Shown: positions 53,616 to 60,704 of the stretch, piece by piece
How the letters are laid out: every line of letters begins with the position of its first letter
Position numbering within the stretch: position 1 is the first letter of the stretch
From: Aliiroseovarius halocynthiae
GTDB taxonomy: Bacteria > Pseudomonadota > Alphaproteobacteria > Rhodobacterales > Rhodobacteraceae
Length of the DNA: 64,000 bases
Assembly (NCBI RefSeq): GCF_007004645.1
Contig: NZ_ML660019.1
Location: 702,437 to 766,436 of the forward strand
Reading direction: 5' to 3'
Program-made: the position numbers and the translations under genes
Notes under the pieces: model-generated
The model's input: the letters and a program-made list of their open reading frames with translations, nothing else
Told to the model about the DNA's origin: nothing
The model's database searches: none

Positions 53616-54424
53616 TTATCCCCCTTCACAATCGATCGCAGCAACGCGTCACCTTCAGCCATCAGATCTGGCCGTTCGTCCTGTTTGGCAACGACCTTTG
53701 CCCAAGCGATTTGATCTTGGATGAAGGCGTCAATCATCGGGATACGCGCGCCGCGCCCGATTTCTTTCGCTGTGGATTTCAGCACGAGCAACCGTTCAAT
53801 CTGGTCCACCAGATTGCGCGCCAGCTCTTGTTCGTCAACAAGCGCCTGCAAGTTCATGGGTGGCTGAACCGAAGGGTTTTGCCTGATCCATGAAATCGCC
53901 AGAGCGGGCCGCAGAATGTAGAAGTATTTTTTCAAGGACACATCGGGATTGTCCCCGACATGCTTGTTCCACTGCTTCACCGCCAGATTGCGATAGTGAT
54001 GCAGGCAGGCGGCGCCAAATGTGGTTTTGTCCGCAAATTGGATCAGACGGTCACAGATCGCATCATTCCAGCGATATCGGATCGGGCTCGACAGCCATTC
54101 CAACAGCACGGGATTGGGCTTGATCAGAAGACCCAGCGCCTTGCGGATATCCCATCCGTTAATGTCCCAATCGCCTTCGATGGGCAGTTCAATGACATCG
54201 CGGCCGGGTTCGATGCTGAGGTACCAATCACGCTGATGGGCATAGATGAACCGCACATCATAATCGCTGTCAGGCGACGGAAACCCCCAGGCCCTGCTGC
54301 CGCTTTCGATAGCAAAAAGAATGCGCACGTCGTGATCGGCCTCTAACGCAGTCAGCTTGGATTGGATAACTACTTCGATATCGGGCGCGACGGAGGGGGT
54401 GAATGCAGGCAGGCTTTTATTCAT
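53612..54424 (-). CDS. Nucleotidyltransferase (DNA polymerase beta-like) of an RNA-repair operon
   Basis: 270-residue protein with the nucleotidyltransferase signature ESGSRAWGFPSPDSDYDVRF (GS followed by DxD) at about residues 40-59 and a helical C-terminal domain, resembling the YcgL/COG3541 group. Similar enzymes are associated with RNA-repair loci and may add nucleotides to healed RNA ends; this is inference. Start ATG at 54424 (MNKSLPAF); an upstream extension lies over the preceding gene. Confidence 0.8.
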   Translation of the reverse strand: MNKSLPAFTPSVAPDIEVVIQSKLTALEADHDVRILFAIESGSRAWGFPSPDSDYDVRFIYAHQRDWYLSIEPGRDVIELPIEGDWDINGWDIRKALGLLIKPNPVLLEWLSSPIRYRWNDAICDRLIQFADKTTFGAACLHHYRNLAVKQWNKHVGDNPDVSLKKYFYILRPALAISWIRQNPSVQPPMNLQALVDEQELARNLVDQIERLLVLKSTAKEIGRGARIPMIDAFIQDQIAWAKVVAKQDERPDLMAEGDALLRSIVKGDK

Positions 54425-54437
54425 GCTTTCAACACCT

Positions 54438-55127
54438 TCACTTGACCTTCTCCGCAATACCAAGGGCATCACAAAATACGTTGATTTGCGCTTGCCGATA
54501 GTTGATGTCCTTTTCCTCCAGACGAATTGCCCCGATCTTGGGATCAATCTTCAGGAATGCCTGCCAATAGGCTTTGTCGGGACCATCGCTTTCATTGAAA
54601 TCATCATAGGCAAGTTTGATCGCTGAAAATTGTGAGAGCACATCGTGCTTCTCAGGGGAAAATGCTATTGAACTCAGGCTGACAGGGTTTGGCTGTCCGG
54701 TGCCTATGATGGGCTCAGGGCGAGTGCCAAAGTGGTCCGCCATATAGCGCACCAATCGTGCGGTTTCTTTCCCGCAGGCGACAATTTTCACACCATGCTC
54801 TACCCATCCCTCTGGATTGAAGTGAACTCCGTGAGGTAGGTCGTCAAAATACGCACGGGGGTAATTTTTTCTATCCCTGAGTCCCCAAGGGTGCCAGCGT
54901 TTGATGTCCAGATCAAAACCAACCAGGTCGTCCTTGTAGATGCCCTGGCAGCACAGAATAAGACGCTCTCCATTGTTGTCTTGATTCTCTGCGGTGATGT
55001 TCGTGATCCCGAGGTTTAAATTGATGTATTTGGGCACACCGTCTTCCCAATGAGCCTCTGCTTCACCGGCATCTTCGTCATCAAAGGAATAAGGGTTGTG
55101 GATCGGTCCTTGAATACGCATTTTCAA
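54438..55127 (-). CDS. Uncharacterised protein in the RNA-repair operon
   Basis: 229 residues, acidic, no membrane helix or signal peptide. Not recognised. Visible are two beta-rich halves with LNLGITNITAENQDNNGERL, a Trp/Arg-rich KRWHPWGLRDRKNYPRAYFD loop and a C-terminal helix pair ending IAEKVK. The start overlaps the hen1 stop by four bases (an ATG two codons later is also possible) and the stop lies 13 bases before the nucleotidyltransferase start, so it is made with the repair enzymes. No catalytic motif can be claimed. Confidence 0.75.
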   Translation of the reverse strand: MKMRIQGPIHNPYSFDDEDAGEAEAHWEDGVPKYINLNLGITNITAENQDNNGERLILCCQGIYKDDLVGFDLDIKRWHPWGLRDRKNYPRAYFDDLPHGVHFNPEGWVEHGVKIVACGKETARLVRYMADHFGTRPEPIIGTGQPNPVSLSSIAFSPEKHDVLSQFSAIKLAYDDFNESDGPDKAYWQAFLKIDPKIGAIRLEEKDINYRQAQINVFCDALGIAEKVK

Positions 55128-56515
55128 CCCTCCTGTTTGAACACAGCCATCTGTGATGGACCGCCATGGGTGTCGTCAACCGGCCCCAAAGGCGTGAAGC
55201 TGACGCGATAGCCATGTTCTTCAGCCACGATATTGGCCCAGCTTTCGAATTCCGCTCGGGTCCATTCGAACCGATGATCCGGATGGCGCAGTTTGCCGTC
55301 CTTCAACCCCTCGAACAGCACGTTGTATTCGCGGTTGGGCGTTGTCATGATAACCATCTGCGGGCGGGCATCAGCGAATAAGGACATCGCAAGCGCCGAC
55401 AAGCGGTGCGGCTCGATATGTTCGATAACCTCGACCAAGGTCGCCGCGTCAAACCCTTTCCAACGCCGGTCGCCATAGGTCAGGCTGCCCATCTGCAAAG
55501 ACACGCGTTCCGACATAGCATCACCTGCCTGATGCAAGCGCAGCTTGCGATGGGCGCGTTCCAGCGTCCGCACCGAGGCATCCACGCCGACAATGCGCGA
55601 CAGGCCGCGTTCCTTGATCAATCGCGACATCAACTTGCCTTCACCACAACCCAGATCAAGCACCGATGATACGTTGTTCTGCTTCAGAACCTCTGCCACC
55701 GTGTCCAGTCGCAACGCATGCAGACGCAGCGGTTTTTCCAGCTGTTCTTCCGGCTTGGCCTTGGTTGCAATCTCGGGTTCTTCGTCCTGAGGTGCGGTGT
55801 CTTCCAATCGGGCAAGCGCCATATGCATCAAAGACTTGCGGTGTTTCAGCGCACGTCGTGTGATCAGCTCTTTGTCGGGGTGTTCGGACAACCAGCCCTC
55901 GCCCTTGGCCAGCAGTTTTTCGATTTCTTCTTCGCTGACATAATAGTGCTTGAAGTTGTCCAGTACCGGCACCAGAACATACAGATGCTTCAGCAGATCC
56001 GCCAATCGGATCGTCGCAGACAAGCGCAGCTCAATGACCTGATCCTCGCTGATCTCGGTGGGGGACAGAATGCGGTATCCCAGCGGCGCGAACAGGCGCT
56101 GAAGCAGCTCCAGATCTCCCGCCAAAGCAACCGGCAGCACCCGGATTTCGAACGGCAACGCACGGTCTGCCAAAGCCTGCCGATCCTTCGATTTCCCGGC
56201 CATCGACTGCGCAAAAGACCGGCCCATCGCCACCGATAGGAACGAGCTTGCGACGAAGGGGCGATCATTCACGTACTGTGCCAGCAGGCCATCACTGTGC
56301 TGATTTTTCCCACGCACCAGGCCGACCGGATCGACCTCGAGATGCATCACCGCCGTGCTGCGTTCCGCGGATTTCTGCGGATAGAAGATCGACACCTCGC
56401 CCACCGAGGTCGAGCGGGTATGCAAATGATCGGGATGCTTGTGCAGCAGAAACCCAAGGTCGCTTGCGGCATAGTCTGCATCTGTCGGGGCGGTTAGTGT
56501 AATTTCAAGCTGCAT
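55124..56515 (-). CDS. hen1: 3'-terminal RNA ribose 2'-O-methyltransferase Hen1
   Basis: Methylates the 2'-OH at a broken RNA end before sealing, making the repaired site resistant to re-cleavage, and supports Pnkp ligase activity. 463 residues: N-terminal Hen1_N region (about 1-240) and C-terminal methyltransferase with SAM motif VLDLGCGEGKLMSRL near 290 and the metal-binding EVIEHIEPHRL near 355. ATG at 56515 (MQLEITLT) is chosen over an upstream GTG extension. Downstream of rtcB, with a 131-base gap that holds small hairpins only. Confidence 0.95.
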   Translation of the reverse strand: MQLEITLTAPTDADYAASDLGFLLHKHPDHLHTRSTSVGEVSIFYPQKSAERSTAVMHLEVDPVGLVRGKNQHSDGLLAQYVNDRPFVASSFLSVAMGRSFAQSMAGKSKDRQALADRALPFEIRVLPVALAGDLELLQRLFAPLGYRILSPTEISEDQVIELRLSATIRLADLLKHLYVLVPVLDNFKHYYVSEEEIEKLLAKGEGWLSEHPDKELITRRALKHRKSLMHMALARLEDTAPQDEEPEIATKAKPEEQLEKPLRLHALRLDTVAEVLKQNNVSSVLDLGCGEGKLMSRLIKERGLSRIVGVDASVRTLERAHRKLRLHQAGDAMSERVSLQMGSLTYGDRRWKGFDAATLVEVIEHIEPHRLSALAMSLFADARPQMVIMTTPNREYNVLFEGLKDGKLRHPDHRFEWTRAEFESWANIVAEEHGYRVSFTPLGPVDDTHGGPSQMAVFKQEG

Positions 56516-56646
56516 GATCGTGTCACTTAATTCGTTAAAAACGCCTTGGCATAAACTTTGATCAGGTCGATAGGCGACCAAACCGCCGCCACTTCAACCA
56601 TAAGATATGGATAAACGCCAATGATTTGCGCGAAGGGCGCCGGGGA

Positions 56647-58062
56647 TTACCGGCGACCCTTCTTTTTGGTTTTCCAGAATGGCGGCACGTCACCGGCCAT
56701 GATGCAGCCATAGGGATCGATATAATCTTCGATCTCGGCCAGATCATAGGATTTGATCTGTGCGACCACGTTGTCGGCGTTCTTATAGCTCGACGGCAGT
56801 TCCGACGCGTCCACGGCCCCGGCATGGAAGCGCACGTCCAGCCCTTCGGTTTCCGCCTTCAGCATCTGATCCGGCGTCACCGATCCCATCCGGCGCTTGT
56901 GCTCAGAGCGCGAGAAGTTACGCCCCGCGCCGTGCGGGCTGAAGCCAAGACCGTGATCGGCATCCTTGCCGCGCACCACCAGTACCGGCTCGGACATGTT
57001 CAACGGAATAAGCGTCAGCCCCGTCGCGTCGGCGGCATATCCATCCCAAGCAGGGGTCGCCCCCTTGCCGTGATAGAACAAATCACTCCGTTTGAAGACG
57101 AAGTTATGCTCGTTCCAGAACCGCTCGCCGACATTGCCCACGCGCGCGGCCTCGACCGTCGCTTGGTGGATCGCATTGTGGTTCGCCTTGGTCCATTTAC
57201 GGATCAGCTGCAGCGCGTCCCAATAGTCACGACCTTCCTGCGTATCTGCAGGGATCCAAGCGTTCTGCTTGGCGGTCTCGGGCGACAATTCCTTGCGGAA
57301 TTTCTCGGCCACATGCATCCCATGCTTGTACAGCACAGCCCCCGGCCCACGCGAGCCATGATGCGTCACCATGGCCGTACGTCCAGTCTTGCGCGACCGT
57401 CCAACAAACAGAAAGTGGTTCCCGTCGCCCTGCGTCCCCATATGCTCTTGCGCCATGCGCAGGATCTTGGGGCTGTTCAGGAACGGGTTTTCGCGAAACG
57501 CATCCAGAAGCTTCAAGGACGTGGTGAAACGCTTGCCTTGCGGACGTCCGCCGGGCCCGAAATGCGTCACTGCCTGCGCCGCATCCAGCACAGCCTTGGG
57601 ATCTGCATCCCCAAGATCCGTCAACATCACCGAACAGCAAATGTCGGCCGAGTGCATTCCCGGATGGATCGCATTGCGTGCGGCGACCACTCCGCCCACC
57701 GGAATGGTGCCGACTGGCCCCGCCGGACAAGCATCAGGCATGATCGCGCCAGCCTCGATCGTCGGCGTCCGCATCAGCGCGGTCATAGTCTCGCGCACCT
57801 TGACGACATTGTCTTCTTCGTCGGGATGATCGACATCGATATTCTGATGAAACGAGACCTCACCCGGCGCACGCAGATCCATGGTCGGAGGGACGGGCAC
57901 AATCTCGCTTTCCAGCTCTTGCCGGATGCGGACCAGACCAAACCCCTCGGCGCGCATCTCGTTGGCTTTCGCCAAAAGCGCAGGGAATTGCTTGCCAGGG
58001 CGATGCCCCCAGTCTTTCAGATGGTCCCCGGTCACGGGGTAGTTTTGAGTTTCTTCAGTCAT
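56647..58062 (-). CDS. rtcB: RtcB family RNA ligase
   Basis: GTP-dependent ligase joining 2',3'-cyclic-phosphate or 3'-phosphate ends to 5'-OH ends. 471 residues. Motifs: metal-binding DICCSVM (usually DIxCG), GDGNHFLFVG, HHGSRGPG and the guanylation motif FSPHGAGRNFSR with the nucleotidyl His near residue 398. The sequence PAGPVGTIPVGGV and the DICCS form mark a divergent RtcB subgroup. Its ATG follows directly on the stop codon of the upstream gene. No archease or RtcA gene is present in the visible operon. Confidence 0.94.
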   Translation of the reverse strand: MTEETQNYPVTGDHLKDWGHRPGKQFPALLAKANEMRAEGFGLVRIRQELESEIVPVPPTMDLRAPGEVSFHQNIDVDHPDEEDNVVKVRETMTALMRTPTIEAGAIMPDACPAGPVGTIPVGGVVAARNAIHPGMHSADICCSVMLTDLGDADPKAVLDAAQAVTHFGPGGRPQGKRFTTSLKLLDAFRENPFLNSPKILRMAQEHMGTQGDGNHFLFVGRSRKTGRTAMVTHHGSRGPGAVLYKHGMHVAEKFRKELSPETAKQNAWIPADTQEGRDYWDALQLIRKWTKANHNAIHQATVEAARVGNVGERFWNEHNFVFKRSDLFYHGKGATPAWDGYAADATGLTLIPLNMSEPVLVVRGKDADHGLGFSPHGAGRNFSRSEHKRRMGSVTPDQMLKAETEGLDVRFHAGAVDASELPSSYKNADNVVAQIKSYDLAEIEDYIDPYGCIMAGDVPPFWKTKKKGRR

Positions 58063-58494
58063 TTAAGTCTTCCAATATGTCGCTTTGGGATTTGGAATAA
58101 ACTGGTGCCAAGTCCAGCAATCTGAGCTCTCGGTTCCGACCAAAGAGTCACAACTGCAAACTCGATTGGGACCGTCGCCACCATCCAACCCACAGCATCC
58201 ATTCAGCCGCGTCGTATCATCGGTCAGGCCGACGCAGTCGACTATGTCGCCGAGGTTCATCCACTTCTCCGCATGCCCCTCAGGGTTCCAACCCGGAACT
58301 GCCTTTTGCCGTTCGTGCAAAACTTCGTTCGCAATGACGAGCACATGACCTTTAGGCACAGGATGAATTTCCTCTTCGTAGCGGTCATCATTGCGCAGAT
58401 CGCAAAGGCGGTTCATTGCCTCGACATTGTCAATCTCGCACAGCCAATTTGAAAGGCGCGCATTGCAGTTCTTGCAAAACAGAGCGGTCTTCAT
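58063..58494 (-). CDS. Uncharacterised Cys-rich protein upstream of rtcB
   Basis: 143 residues. Not recognised. N-terminal CKNCNARLSNWLC gives two CxxC-like pairs suited to bind zinc; a second Cys cluster is in LNGCCGLDGGDGPNRVCSCD. A central acidic segment and Trp-rich C-terminus (CWTWHQFIPNP). Stop and rtcB start abut exactly, and its own start overlaps the upstream gene by four bases. A zinc-dependent nucleic-acid-binding partner of RtcB is a guess only. Confidence 0.72.
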   Translation of the reverse strand: MKTALFCKNCNARLSNWLCEIDNVEAMNRLCDLRNDDRYEEEIHPVPKGHVLVIANEVLHERQKAVPGWNPEGHAEKWMNLGDIVDCVGLTDDTTRLNGCCGLDGGDGPNRVCSCDSLVGTESSDCWTWHQFIPNPKATYWKT

Positions 58495-59537
58495 TTCACC
58501 TGTCCTCTTTCACTTACGGTCCCCTGACCGCTCCATTTTCGTGTGCAGAAATCCATGCGATCACGGACTGCGTTTGATGTGTCATTGACGAGCAGTTGAT
58601 AGGTCGCGCTGTGCGCCTCTATCCCTTCTCGTATCAGATGTTCGGCGGCCAGTTTTCGCACCATCGCTGATTTGTCGCGGCCAGCCGAGGCCAAAACTGC
58701 GCGCACCGTAGCCGCTGGTACCTGAACGTCACGCTTGTCCCATTTCTGTATCCGGCGGCGAAGATTGTAGGCCTTATCGACCCACTGCCATTCCGTGGAC
58801 ACATGCCATCGTGCGCAGCCCTCAAGAAGCGTTTGCACCGCCACAGCCCGTACGAAAGTGGACCGCGCATCGACTGCAAGTTCTGGCAGGAGGACATCAA
58901 GATCAATGGTCCGCAAATTCTTACGCAGCAAGCGCGCCATGGGGCCTGACGTCTCTTGCAGTAGCGTCAGACGAAGGGCATTTTGCCATTCGCGGTGATC
59001 CTTAAGATCTGCCGCTGCGACAGCCCCTCCTCGTTGCCAATCATCAATCCGATCAACGGTGAAAAGGACAAGATCCTTCAGATCATCTGCTGTCCATCCC
59101 GGCAACAGCTCGCGCAGCTTAACGTGCGCGGCAAACCTGACATTCTCTACCCAATCATTGCATCGCAAAAGCAAAGCAGCGCGTCCCGCCGTATCAACCG
59201 GATTAAAACACTGAACCGCCTTCTCACGGAGATAGCCATCATGCGCATGTATGAACAAAGCCGCGACTTTCTGGCTGTCCGCTATCTTATCCTTTACATC
59301 CACCTGCCGAGGCTTCTTCGCCGCCGACAATATCGCCTTCGCAAGGCTTGGCCGTGGCCGATAGCTGGCAGTACACAGGCGCCTGCGAAGGGGCTCGTCA
59401 AGTTTTGCCATTTCCAACGAAGGCAAATCTGCACGTAGCGCATCATAAAGACTTAGCGCCGAATGCGTTTTGCCGTCGTATGTTGCACGAGCTGCAGATT
59501 CTGCGGCTTCAAGTAGCTGTTCCTGATTGCAGGTCAT
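58491..59537 (-). CDS. Helical (HEAT-like) repeat protein in the RNA-repair operon
   Basis: 348 residues made almost wholly of amphipathic helices arranged as about seven degenerate HEAT-like repeats (for example FVRAVAVQTLLEGCARW, VENVRFAAHVKLRELLPGW, SAMVRKLAAEHLIREG). No catalytic motif. Such solenoids bind RNA or proteins. Start ATG at 59537, 20 bases downstream of Y-like RNA unit 1. Function unknown. Confidence 0.75.
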   Translation of the reverse strand: MTCNQEQLLEAAESAARATYDGKTHSALSLYDALRADLPSLEMAKLDEPLRRRLCTASYRPRPSLAKAILSAAKKPRQVDVKDKIADSQKVAALFIHAHDGYLREKAVQCFNPVDTAGRAALLLRCNDWVENVRFAAHVKLRELLPGWTADDLKDLVLFTVDRIDDWQRGGAVAAADLKDHREWQNALRLTLLQETSGPMARLLRKNLRTIDLDVLLPELAVDARSTFVRAVAVQTLLEGCARWHVSTEWQWVDKAYNLRRRIQKWDKRDVQVPAATVRAVLASAGRDKSAMVRKLAAEHLIREGIEAHSATYQLLVNDTSNAVRDRMDFCTRKWSGQGTVSERGQVK

Positions 59538-59556
59538 AATCCTGTACCTTGATGGT

Positions 59557-59702
59557 CCGGCGACAAGGGAGAAGAAACGTGAAAGACCCGCCCCGCATCT
59601 GAATGGGCAGATGCGTTTTCCGTCTGGGCGCCGGCAAGGAGGGGAGTTGAACCCGCTCGGTCTTCCCGTTCTGCGCCATGTAGTTCCTTCGGCATTCGCC
59701 GG
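59557..59702 (-). ncRNA. Y-like RNA, unit 1
   Basis: Predicted 146-base structured RNA between the phosphoesterase and the helical-repeat gene. Terminal helix CCGGCGA/UCGCCGG (7 bp); internal loop with AUGCC opposite UCCCUUG; second helix GAAGGAAC/GUUUCUUC (8 bp). Enclosed: a T-arm-like GCGGG-UUCAACU-CCCCU and a strong hairpin CGCAUCUG/CAGAUGCG in the D-arm position. The tRNA-like part is more decayed than in units 3 and 4, but the ends match the other units base for base (GGCGAAUGCC; CCCUUGUCGCC). Confidence 0.72.
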
Positions 59703-59715
59703 GGTATTCCTGTGT

Positions 59716-60192
59716 TTACGTTTCAGTCAGTCGCGCAATCGCATGGTCCAGACGCATCGGGCGAAACCCCGTTGCATCGACGCCAACATTTCCGCGTCGC
59801 TCACCCGAGATGAACTCGGGCGCATGGGTGTGGCAGTGCAGATGCACATTGCCGCGAAACCAGCCGTCCCATTCCTCGATTGGATAGTGGAACAGCACCG
59901 CCCGCACCCGATTGCTACGCACCGTCATGTAATCGCGCCCCCATCCTTTGGGATCGTGATTACCCTGAAGGCACACGATATTGCCGTGCAGGCGCTGCAG
60001 ATAAGTCTCGGCCGTTGCGTCGTGAAACGCAAAGTCACCAAGGTGATACACGGTATCCTGCGGGCGGACGGTCTGGTTCCAATTATCGACCAAAGCCTCG
60101 TCCATTTCGGTGACCGAGCCAAAAGGTCGGTTCGCCAGCTTGATGATATTGGCATGCCCGAAATGGGTGCAGCCTGTTACGTAATCCGCCAT
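59716..60192 (-). CDS. Calcineurin-like metallophosphoesterase
   Basis: 158-residue phosphoesterase. Metal ligands are in TGCTHFGHANI, YHLGDFAFHD, LQGNHDPKGW and LHCHTHAPEF. The start ATG at 60192 (MADYVTGC) is preferred; further in-frame ATGs upstream lack a site. It is embedded between the RNA units, so a role in trimming RNA ends (2',3'-cyclic phosphate or 3'-phosphate removal) is plausible but unproven. Confidence 0.87.
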   Translation of the reverse strand: MADYVTGCTHFGHANIIKLANRPFGSVTEMDEALVDNWNQTVRPQDTVYHLGDFAFHDATAETYLQRLHGNIVCLQGNHDPKGWGRDYMTVRSNRVRAVLFHYPIEEWDGWFRGNVHLHCHTHAPEFISGERRGNVGVDATGFRPMRLDHAIARLTET

Positions 60193-60248
60193 ATTCTCTT
60201 TCCTCACGAGCCTCGACGGCGCCGTCATATGGTTCATTCTGTTTCGGG

Positions 60249-60325
60249 TCCGGGGGACAAGTGATCATGAGAGGCCCTGCGGCGATCGTTCAATAGCGAT
60301 GTACTCCCACGGGCATTCCCCCGGA
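60249..60325 (-). ncRNA. Y-like RNA, short unit 2 (no tRNA-like domain)
   Basis: 77 bases. Terminal helix UCCGGGGGA/UCCCCCGGA (9 bp) where the other units have GGCGA/UCGCC, a compensatory change that keeps pairing. Same internal loop (AAUGCC opposite AUCACUUG), second helix CGUGGGAG/CUCUCAUG (8 bp), and a short AUCG/CGAU hairpin instead of a tRNA-like domain. Confidence 0.72.
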
Positions 60326-60331
60326 TAGTTT

Positions 60332-60407
60332 TGGCTGGAAAGGCAGGAATCGAACCTGCAACCTACGGCACCAAAAGCCGTTGCTCTGCCAATTGAGCTA
60401 CTTTCCA
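60332..60407 (-). tRNA. tRNA-Gln (anticodon UUG) within the RNA array
   Basis: 76-base complete cloverleaf: acceptor UGGAAAG/CUUUCCA, U8-A9, D stem GCUC/GAGC with loop AAUUGGCA, A26, anticodon arm ACGGC-UUUUGGU-GCCGU, T arm GCAGG-UUCGAUU-CCUGC, G73 and encoded CCA. U1:A72, G73 and UUG are glutamine identity elements. The D arm resembles tRNA-Trp rather than usual tRNA-Gln. It lies 7 bases after unit 3 and 6 before unit 2 in the transcript. Confidence 0.9.
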
Positions 60408-60414
60408 ATTTGCG

Positions 60415-60548
60415 CTCGGCGACAAGGGTGTGGCGAAACGTTCCTGCTCTACCAGACTGAGCTACGTGACCATGATTGGCGGCCACGGCGGGATTCGAAC
60501 CCGCGACCCGGAGATTAACAATCTGTAGTTCCACCGGCATTCGCCGAG
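60415..60548 (-). ncRNA. Y-like RNA with circularly permuted tRNA domain, unit 3
   Basis: 134 bases. Terminal helix CUCGGCGA/UCGCCGAG (8 bp), loop AUGCC opposite ACACCCUUG, second helix GGUGGAAC/GUUUCGCC. Inside, in this order: hairpin AGAUU-GUU-AAUCU, T arm GCGGG-UUCGAAU-CCCGC, acceptor 3' strand CGUGGCC, then G-CCA-AUCAU, acceptor 5' strand GGUCACG, UA, D arm GCUC-AGUCUGGUA-GAGC. The tRNA halves are swapped and joined through the CCA end; the Ro-type helices take the place of the anticodon stem. Confidence 0.82.
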
Positions 60549-60552
60549 ATGC

Positions 60553-60677
60553 CTTGCGTTCAAAGCTGATGGCGCGGTATGAGGTTCCGCCCGTGCCAAT
60601 GAGCGCCCGCCAGGTGGAGGAGTCGAACCCCCAGATAGCCTCGTATTGGGCCCCGCCCCATCAGCATTGAACGCAAG
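60553..60677 (-). ncRNA. Long-stem tRNA-like RNA, unit 4 (atypical)
   Basis: 125 bases closed by 20-base arms CUUGCGUUCAAUGCUGAUGG and CCAUCAGCUUUGAACGCAAG that pair with a single mismatch. Encloses a T arm (GGGGG-UUCGACU-CCUCC) followed by a D-arm-like GCUC-AUUGGCAC-GGGC, again in permuted order, but with almost no acceptor stem. It lacks the GGCGAAUGCC / CUUGUCGCC ends of the other units, though CAAUGC in the 5' arm resembles them. Confidence 0.65.
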
Positions 60678-60704
60678 TGTATTTCCTTTTCTTCATTTCG
60701 TTTG

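Noticed and set aside
60265-60670. Small open frames with translations such as AGSNPAVAAN and AGFEPATRRL
   Set aside because: These are typical translations of tRNA T-arm sequence; the DNA is explained by the structured RNAs and tRNA-Gln.
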